Source of the DNA: an uncultured Clostridia bacterium
GTDB taxonomy: Bacteria; Bacillota_A; Clostridia; TANB77; CAG-508
NCBI GenBank assembly: GCA_944392525.1
Contig: CALXXB010000040.1
Location: forward strand, 1-11,738
DNA length: 11,738 bases
Direction: 5' to 3'
The position numbers were made by a program, and so were the translations under genes. Below are positions 7,640 to 11,738 of this stretch, piece by piece (the first letter of the stretch is position 1; each line of letters begins with the position of its first letter). Under the pieces are notes generated by a model that saw only the letters and a list, made by a program, of their open reading frames with translations, was not told the DNA's origin and ran no database searches.

Positions 7640-7670
7640 TTTGTAATATTTTTGTAATACAAATGTAATA
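7640..7670 (+). repeat. Three direct repeats of TTTGTAATA with 11-bp period
   Basis: TTTGTAATA at 7640-7648 and 7651-7659 is followed by AATGTAATA at 7662-7670. Each copy starts exactly 11 bp after the previous one, so all face one side of the helix. They lie about 110 bp upstream of the predicted nrdD start. The function is unknown. Confidence 0.6.
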
Positions 7671-7692
7671 TTTCAATCAAATCTTAGAACAA

Positions 7693-7704
7693 TGCAAGAT
7701 GCAA
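7693..7704 (+). repeat. Tandem TGCAA half-sites
   Basis: TGCAA occurs at 7693-7697 and 7700-7704, as direct copies 7 bp apart. The core matches the right half of the two GTTGC-N4-GCAAC dyads on either side, but no left half is present. They could be a weak extra contact for the same protein or chance. Confidence 0.3.
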
Positions 7705-7722
7705 AATTCGACAAACTATTTT

Positions 7723-7736
7723 GTTGCTTTTGCAAC
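7723..7736. promoter_or_regulatory. Putative Crp/Fnr-type operator 2, activator position for nrdD
   Basis: GTTGC TTTT GCAAC is a perfect dyad with the same arms and 4-bp spacer as operator 1; one more flanking T/A pair (7722, 7737) extends it. Its centre is about 39-41 bp upstream of the predicted nrdD transcription start, the class II activator position, and it stands where a -35 box would be. Confidence 0.65.
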
Positions 7737-7755
7737 AGAAAAACAAAAATGTTGG

Positions 7756-7763
7756 TATATAAT
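7756..7763 (+). promoter_or_regulatory. nrdD promoter -10 element
   Basis: TATATAAT includes a consensus TATAAT at 7758-7763 and follows TGG, a possible extended -10. No -35 match exists at 16-18 bp; operator 2 lies just upstream. Initiation would be near 7768-7770, about 28 nt before the start codon. Confidence 0.7.
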
Positions 7764-7797
7764 AAGACCATAAATTTACTTAAGGGGGAAATGTAAA

Positions 7798-9924
7798 ATG
7801 AAAGTTATCAAAAGAGATGGAAGAGCTGTAGACTTTGACAGAGAGAAGATTAGAGTTGCAATCTCTAAAGCAAACAAAGAGGTAAAGCCTAAAGAAAGAG
7901 CTACAAAAGAAGATATGAATGAAATAATTACTTATATCGAGGATTTAGGCAAAAAAAGAATTTTAGTAGAGGATATTCAAGATATTATTGAACAAAAACT
8001 TATGGAATTACAAAAATATGAGTTATCAAAAAAATATATTGTATATCGTTATACAAGAGCGTTAGTTAGAAAACAAAATACAACTGACGAATCAATATTA
8101 GGATTAATTAGAAATGAAAATAAAGAATTAGCAGAAGAAAATTCAAACAAAAATACAATGCTTGCATCAACTCAAAGAGATTATATAGCAGGAGAAGTAT
8201 CAAGAGATTTAACAAAGAGAATGTTATTACCAGAGAAAATATCAAAAGCACATGAAGACGGTATTTTACATTTCCATGATGCGGATTATTTTATTCAACC
8301 AATATTTAATTGCTGTTTAATAAATATATCAGATATGTTAGATAATGGTACAGTAATGAATGGTAAAATGATAGAAAGCCCCAAAAGCTTCCAAGTTGCA
8401 TGTACAGTAACAACACAAATAATAGCAGCAGTTGCAAGTAACCAATATGGTGGACAATCAGTAGATTTAATCCATTTAGGAAAATATTTAAGAAAGAGCT
8501 ATAATAAATTCAAAAAGGAAATCGAAAGCAAATATAAAGGAAAAATACCTGATGATATCATCGAAGGAATAGTACAAGATAGATTAAAAGCAGAATTAAA
8601 AGCAGGTGTTCAAACAATTCAATATCAAATAAATACTTTAATGACAACAAATGGACAATCACCTTTCGTAACATTATTCTTACACCTAGAAAAAGATGAC
8701 CCATATATCAAAGAAAATGCTATGATAATTGAAGAAGTATTAAGACAAAGATATGAAGGAATCAAAAATGAGGCAGGTGTATATGTAACACCAGCATTCC
8801 CAAAACTAGTATATGTTTTAGATGAATTTAACTGCTTAAAAGGTGGAGAATATGATTACTTAACAAAACTTGCTGTTAAATGTTCTGCAAAGAGAATGTA
8901 TCCAGATTACATCTCAGCTAAGAAAATGCGTGAAACATATGAAGGAAACGTATTCAGCCCAATGGGATGTAGAAGTTTCTTATCACCTTGGAAAGATGAA
9001 AATGGAAATTACAAATTTGAAGGAAGATTTAATCAAGGTGTTGTAAGTATTAACTTACCACAAATAGGAATAATAGCAGACGGTGATGAAGATAAATTCT
9101 GGAAGTTATTAGATGAAAGACTAGAACTTTGTAAAGAAGCTTTAATGTGTAGACATTATGCTTTACTTGGAACACATTCAGACATAAGCCCAATTCACTG
9201 GCAATATGGAGCATTAGCAAGACTTAAAAAAGGTGAAAAAATAGATAAATTACTATATGGTGGATATTCAACAATATCACTTGGATATATTGGAATATAT
9301 GAATTAACAAAATTAATGAAAGGTGTTCCACATACAGATCCAAAAGGACATGATTTTGCAATTAAAGTTATGAAATACTTAAAAGCAACTGTTGATAGAT
9401 GGAAGAAAGAAACAAATATTGGATTTGCTTTATATGGTACACCAGCAGAAAGTCTATGCTATAGATTTGCAAGAATAGATAAAGAAAAATTCGGAACAAT
9501 AAAAGATGTAACAGATAAAGGATATTATACAAATTCATACCATGTAGATGTAAGAGAAAAAATAGATGCTTTTGAAAAGTTAAAATTTGAAAGTGAATTC
9601 CAAGGAATTTCAACAGGTGGATGTATCTCATATATAGAAATACCAAATATGGCTAAAAATATAGATGCATTAGAGTCTGTAGTACAATTTATTTATGATA
9701 ATATCCAATATGCAGAATTTAATACAAAATCAGATTACTGCCATGTATGTGGATATGATGGAGAAATTATTATAAATAAAGATAATGAATGGGAATGCCC
9801 AAACTGCGGAAACAAAGATCATAGTAAAATGACAGTAGTAAGAAGAACATGTGGTTACTTAGGAGAGAATTTCTGGAATGTTGGAAAAACTAAAGAAATC
9901 AAACAAAGAGTAATGCACTTATAA
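7798..9924 (+). CDS. nrdD: Anaerobic (class III) ribonucleoside-triphosphate reductase
   Basis: NrdD reduces ribonucleoside triphosphates to deoxyribonucleotides with a glycyl radical, so it works only without oxygen. The 708-aa length is normal. An ATP-cone allosteric domain occupies about residues 1-95 (KRDGRAVDFDREKI at the start). The catalytic barrel carries HFHDADYF (158-165) and MGCRSFLSPW, where C391 is the likely thiyl-radical cysteine. A zinc site is formed by CxxC pairs at 648/651 and 667/670. The glycyl radical motif RRTCGYLG has its glycine at 686, 22 residues from the C-terminus. All key residues are present, so it should be active. AAGGGGG precedes ATG 7798 by about 9 nt. The activating enzyme gene nrdG, often directly downstream, is not here; a terminator follows at once. 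The upstream dyad and divergent Crp/Fnr-type gene suggest activation of this gene. Confidence 0.97.
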   Translation: MKVIKRDGRAVDFDREKIRVAISKANKEVKPKERATKEDMNEIITYIEDLGKKRILVEDIQDIIEQKLMELQKYELSKKYIVYRYTRALVRKQNTTDESILGLIRNENKELAEENSNKNTMLASTQRDYIAGEVSRDLTKRMLLPEKISKAHEDGILHFHDADYFIQPIFNCCLINISDMLDNGTVMNGKMIESPKSFQVACTVTTQIIAAVASNQYGGQSVDLIHLGKYLRKSYNKFKKEIESKYKGKIPDDIIEGIVQDRLKAELKAGVQTIQYQINTLMTTNGQSPFVTLFLHLEKDDPYIKENAMIIEEVLRQRYEGIKNEAGVYVTPAFPKLVYVLDEFNCLKGGEYDYLTKLAVKCSAKRMYPDYISAKKMRETYEGNVFSPMGCRSFLSPWKDENGNYKFEGRFNQGVVSINLPQIGIIADGDEDKFWKLLDERLELCKEALMCRHYALLGTHSDISPIHWQYGALARLKKGEKIDKLLYGGYSTISLGYIGIYELTKLMKGVPHTDPKGHDFAIKVMKYLKATVDRWKKETNIGFALYGTPAESLCYRFARIDKEKFGTIKDVTDKGYYTNSYHVDVREKIDAFEKLKFESEFQGISTGGCISYIEIPNMAKNIDALESVVQFIYDNIQYAEFNTKSDYCHVCGYDGEIIINKDNEWECPNCGNKDHSKMTVVRRTCGYLGENFWNVGKTKEIKQRVMHL

Positions 9925-9927
9925 TAA

Positions 9928-9959
9928 AAGAGGACAAGTTATATAGCTTGTCCTTTTTT
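9928..9959 (+). terminator. Rho-independent terminator after nrdD
   Basis: AGGACAAG (9931-9938) pairs with CTTGTCCT (9947-9954) around an 8-nt loop, followed by a run of T to 9959. It begins a few bases after the nrdD stop, so nrdD is monocistronic. Confidence 0.9.
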
Positions 9960-9960
9960 G

Positions 9961-9989
9961 TTGAAAAAAGTAGATAAATATGTTATAAT
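9961..9989 (+). promoter_or_regulatory. Near-consensus promoter of the 82-aa orphan gene
   Basis: TTGAAA (9961-9966), a 17-bp spacer and TATAAT (9984-9989), with TG at 9981-9982 making an extended -10. It starts directly after the nrdD terminator. This is one of the two best housekeeping-sigma promoters in the window and suggests strong expression. The leader is about 30 nt. Confidence 0.8.
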
Positions 9990-10028
9990 TTAAGCCAACA
10001 TGTAGGGATACATCTTTTAGGAGGAGCG

Positions 10029-10277
10029 ATGAAGGACACTGCGGAAGTAAGAAGCAATATGTGGTGTGATGCTAAGTGTGTTGCTATTGCAGCTTATGCA
10101 ATAGAGAATCAAGCGACTAGGATTCAATATGATATTAACTACTCATTACAAATGGAAGGTAGGCTAATAATTGATCAGCAGTTGCTTGATGATATGACTG
10201 CAGAGATTCAAAATCTTACTCGCTATTTTGAAAGCTTGAAAAAAGAATATGAAGAGTATAATAGCGGGGAGGGTTAG
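10029..10277 (+). CDS. Small hypothetical protein (82 aa), first orphan unit
   Basis: I do not recognise this protein. It has its own promoter, a strong AGGAGGAG ribosome binding site 3-4 nt from ATG 10029, and its own terminator, so it looks like a real, well-expressed gene. The N-terminal part has a CxxxC pair (C13, C17) followed by a short alanine-rich stretch. The second half (about 48-78) is charged and likely helical, with heptad-like spacing of Leu, Ile and Tyr that could form a coiled coil. There is no signal peptide or membrane segment, so it is probably cytoplasmic. GC content is about 37% by hand count, higher than nrdD but well below the next small gene. It sits in the same direction as nrdD but is separated by a terminator, so a role with NrdD is not implied. 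Confidence 0.72.
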   Translation: MKDTAEVRSNMWCDAKCVAIAAYAIENQATRIQYDINYSLQMEGRLIIDQQLLDDMTAEIQNLTRYFESLKKEYEEYNSGEG

Positions 10278-10286
10278 TTCCAAAAT

Positions 10287-10314
10287 AGAGCAGGTACTTA
10301 ACTGCTCTTCTTTT
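10287..10314 (+). terminator. Terminator after the 82-aa gene
   Basis: AGAGCAG (10287-10293) pairs perfectly with CTGCTCT (10302-10308) around an 8-nt loop, followed by TTCTTTT. It is 10 nt after the stop codon and closes the first small-gene unit. Confidence 0.85.
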
Positions 10315-10321
10315 AGTTAAG

Positions 10322-10350
10322 TTGAAAGTTTCCATAAAATATGGTATAAT
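10322..10350 (+). promoter_or_regulatory. Near-consensus promoter of the 65-aa orphan gene
   Basis: TTGAAA (10322-10327), a 17-bp spacer and TATAAT (10345-10350), with TG at 10342-10343 as an extended -10. It is identical in plan to the promoter at 9961-9989 while most spacer bases differ. The leader, from about 10357, carries a small TAGC-AAAA-GCTA hairpin (10360-10371). Confidence 0.8.
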
Positions 10351-10407
10351 TAATATGTGTAGCAAAAGCTATGCAGTAATAAGTGCAATCGAGTGAAAGG
10401 AATTGCC

Positions 10408-10605
10408 ATGAGTCACAACAATGGTTATCTCGGCGCGAAGTATGTCGAGGCAACGCTCTCGAGTGAGGCTGAGCTTCCTGAGGGCTATGAGTATTTGGGG
10501 TTCGTTTTTAACCCCGATCTCGAGGAGTGCTTCGACGTGTTCGGGCCCAAGGTCCTGAGGAATGATTCTGGAAGGAACCAGTACCTTCCGCACAAGAAGC
10601 ACTAA
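10408..10605 (+). CDS. Small hypothetical protein (65 aa), GC-rich orphan gene
   Basis: I do not recognise this protein. ATG 10408 is chosen because AAAGGA lies 6 nt upstream; an in-frame GTG at 10393 would add five residues but has no ribosome binding site. The product is acidic in the middle (ELPEGYEYLGFVFNPDLEE) and basic at the C-terminus (LPHKKH). It has one cysteine and several aromatic residues, with no signal peptide or membrane segment, so it is likely a small soluble protein. By hand count it is about 52% GC, with codons such as CTC, GAG, GTC, CCC and AAG that its neighbours rarely use. This points to recent transfer from a higher-GC source. The promoter upstream is AT-rich and matches the host style; the terminator is unusually GC-rich. 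A complete promoter-gene-terminator unit argues for a functional gene. An overlapping minus-strand frame (10369-10602) has no matching signals and is judged a shadow. Confidence 0.68.
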   Translation: MSHNNGYLGAKYVEATLSSEAELPEGYEYLGFVFNPDLEECFDVFGPKVLRNDSGRNQYLPHKKH

Positions 10606-10608
10606 GTT

Positions 10609-10637
10609 GGTCCCCCTTCTGGGGGCCTTCTTTTTTT
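10609..10637 (+). terminator. GC-rich terminator after the 65-aa gene
   Basis: CCCCC (10612-10616) pairs with GGGGG (10621-10625) around TTCT. GG/CC extends the stem past one bulged T, and TTCTTTTTTT follows. It is the most GC-rich hairpin in the window and begins 3 nt after the stop codon, so it probably came with the gene. Confidence 0.9.
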
Positions 10638-10658
10638 GGAAAAATATAAAATAGATAT

Positions 10659-10689
10659 AAAAAATCCTAGCTATTTGTAAATAACTAGG
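10659..10689 (-). terminator. Terminator after gatD (minus strand)
   Basis: CCTAG-C-TATT pairs with AATA-A-CTAGG (10666-10675 with 10680-10689). The one imperfect position is a C/A mismatch in a plus-strand transcript but a G-U pair in the minus-strand transcript, and the minus transcript then runs into six U. It therefore serves gatD, ending 7 nt from its stop. Confidence 0.85.
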
Positions 10690-10696
10690 GAACTTT

Positions 10697-11443
10697 TTAA
10701 TCGTTTGTTAAAAATCTATTTAATAATTGCTCTCTACATAAGTTTTCGAAAGTATCATCTAAAGGTTCTAAAACAGTATCTTCATTATATTTTCTATCTA
10801 GAGCATATTTAATAATATAATCTGCAACATCAGGATTTTTAGAAAGTAGTGGACCATGTAAATATGTTGCAATAACATTTTTTAAGAAAAATCCTTCCAT
10901 TTCATCTCCAAATTTATTACCATTACCAAAAAGGACTTTACCGAAAGGTGTTTTAACATCATAAGTTTGACCACCATGATTTCCAAAACCAATTACCTTA
11001 GTTTCTTTACCATTCAAATTGGCACTAATTACAACATTACCAATACATCTTTTCTTTCTATCATTAATAGCTTCAGTATAATATTCAAATATATCAAGTC
11101 CTGGAATTATATTACCTTCTACACCTTTATAGTATTTACCAAATAGTTGATATGCTCCACATATAAGTAAGAAAAACACACCTGAGTCTATAGCTTCTTT
11201 TATATTATCTTTGTATTTTATCAAGTCTTTTGCTAAAATACTTTGTTCTTGGTCAGCGCCACCACCTGCAAATACTAAATCATATTCTTTAAAATTAGGA
11301 ATGTCATCACCAATAGAGTAGGGAACAACTGTAGCTTTAATTCCACGTTTCTCTAAACGATATTTTAGTACTTGTATATTTCCATAGTCTCCATATAATT
11401 CTAATATATCAGGATATAAATATAATATTTTTAATTCTTTCAT
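10697..11443 (-). CDS. gatD: Lipid II isoglutaminyl synthase, glutamine amidotransferase subunit GatD
   Basis: GatD hydrolyses glutamine and passes the ammonia to MurT, which amidates the D-glutamate of lipid II to D-isoglutamine at the inner face of the membrane. This supports peptidoglycan cross-linking in Gram-positive bacteria. The 248-aa length matches the family. It is a class I (triad) glutamine amidotransferase of the CobB/CobQ type: the nucleophile is C95 in LLICGAYQLFG, and the histidine is H196 in YLHGPLL. ELYGDYGN near the N-terminus, FAGGGADQEQ (58-67) and GFGNHGGQT (152-160) are typical of GatD and distinguish it from cobyric acid synthases. The minus-strand ATG is preceded by AGGAG. 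It follows murT with a 10-nt gap, as expected for a co-expressed subunit pair, and a terminator ends the operon. Confidence 0.94.
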   Translation of the reverse strand: MKELKILYLYPDILELYGDYGNIQVLKYRLEKRGIKATVVPYSIGDDIPNFKEYDLVFAGGGADQEQSILAKDLIKYKDNIKEAIDSGVFFLLICGAYQLFGKYYKGVEGNIIPGLDIFEYYTEAINDRKKRCIGNVVISANLNGKETKVIGFGNHGGQTYDVKTPFGKVLFGNGNKFGDEMEGFFLKNVIATYLHGPLLSKNPDVADYIIKYALDRKYNEDTVLEPLDDTFENLCREQLLNRFLTND

Positions 11444-11453
11444 AATTAATCTC

Positions 11454-11738
11454 CTATAATTTTAATTCTCTTCTTGTAGGTTGCAAAGCTGTATAGTTTG
11501 CAATAACATATTTCTTTACATTTGTTTTATATAAGCTTTCGACAGCATCATGTAAATTTAAGTAAGGTTCTATTTTACTTGCATCAAATCCAGATGTTTT
11601 TATTCTAATTGCTATATCATAAGCTCTTGTTCCTGAAGTTACTATTCTTGATACATTATTTAAATTATCAAAATTAATATCCCAAATCCAAGAAACATCA
11701 AAACCATCTGCAATATTATCATTTAAAACAAATAATAA
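11454..11738 (-). CDS. murT: Lipid II isoglutaminyl synthase subunit MurT, C-terminal fragment
   Basis: The minus-strand frame is open from the window edge to the TAG at 11454-11456, giving the last 94 residues. MurT is the Mur-ligase-like subunit that activates the D-glutamate of lipid II with ATP and receives ammonia from GatD. Full MurT proteins are about 430-450 aa, so only the C-terminal domain is seen. The fragment begins LLFVLNDNIADGFDVSWIWD, a strongly conserved MurT block; it later has a TSGTRAYD-type stretch and ends TALQPTRRELKL. The gene lies just upstream of gatD with 10 nt between stop and start. The start and promoter are outside the window. Confidence 0.9.
   Translation of the reverse strand, partial: LLFVLNDNIADGFDVSWIWDINFDNLNNVSRIVTSGTRAYDIAIRIKTSGFDASKIEPYLNLHDAVESLYKTNVKKYVIANYTALQPTRRELKL

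Noticed and set aside
7463..7797. NrdR boxes upstream of nrdD.
   Set aside because: I looked for pairs of ACACwATATATwGTGT-like palindromes about 31 bp apart and found none. The AT-rich palindromes present do not match.
9368..9646. Minus-strand ORF of 92 aa inside nrdD.
   Set aside because: It is a shadow of conserved NrdD coding sequence, rich in Leu, Phe and Ile, without start signals.
10369..10602. Minus-strand ORF of 77 aa opposite the GC-rich small gene.
   Set aside because: GC-rich DNA has fewer stops, so long antisense frames arise easily. It has no ribosome binding site or promoter, and the plus strand has a complete set of signals.
9961..10637. Integron-like cassette array.
   Set aside because: Integron gene cassettes normally lack their own promoters and end in attC sites with paired core sequences. 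Here each unit has a promoter and a simple intrinsic terminator, only one chance GTTAAGT is seen, and no integrase is present.
1..11738. CRISPR array, tRNA, rRNA, riboswitch or insertion sequence.
   Set aside because: No regularly spaced repeats with unique spacers, no tRNA cloverleaf pattern, no T-box or riboswitch-like leader before any gene including hisS, and no transposase or terminal repeats were seen.

Overview
The window is AT-rich DNA from a low-GC Gram-positive bacterium (Bacillota), most likely an anaerobic member of the Clostridia. The evidence is the order recJ - relA/spoT - metallo-hydrolase - hisS, a MurT/GatD pair for lipid II amidation, an oxygen-sensitive class III ribonucleotide reductase (NrdD), strong AGGAGG-type ribosome binding sites and strong A/T preference at codon third positions. 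I cannot name a genus.

Layout. Positions 1-684 hold the 3' part of fabI (enoyl-ACP reductase, cut by the window edge), closed by a long hairpin terminator. Positions 845-6791 are a co-directional block, probably one operon: recJ (DNA repair exonuclease), a bifunctional (p)ppGpp synthetase/hydrolase that probably starts at TTG 2561, a glyoxalase-II-like metallo-hydrolase, and hisS. A bidirectional terminator separates hisS from a convergent Crp/Fnr-family regulator on the minus strand (6830-7462). That regulator is divergent from nrdD (7798-9924). The 335-bp region between them is the most structured non-coding DNA in the window: two GTTGC-N4-GCAAC dyads with Crp/Fnr spacing, a 19-bp-arm inverted repeat next to one dyad, and three copies of a TTTGTAATA-like repeat at an exact 11-bp period. 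One dyad lies about 40 bp upstream of the predicted nrdD start, where a -35 box would be. The other overlaps the weak -35 of the regulator gene. The simplest reading is that the regulator activates nrdD and represses itself.

Positions 9961-10637 hold two short, self-contained units in tandem. Each has a near-consensus promoter of the same design (TTGAAA, 17-bp spacer, TGn before TATAAT), one small ORF of unknown function (82 and 65 aa) and its own terminator. The second ORF is about 52% GC by hand count, with C/G-ending codons, in surroundings of roughly 25-30% GC. It is the strongest foreign-looking signal here and I do not recognise either protein.

The right end is on the minus strand: gatD (10697-11443) preceded by the 3' end of murT (11454 to the window edge). 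Together these encode the enzyme that amidates D-glutamate in lipid II. Most of the window is core metabolism; the places to look harder are the nrdD/regulator intergenic region and the two orphan small-gene units.
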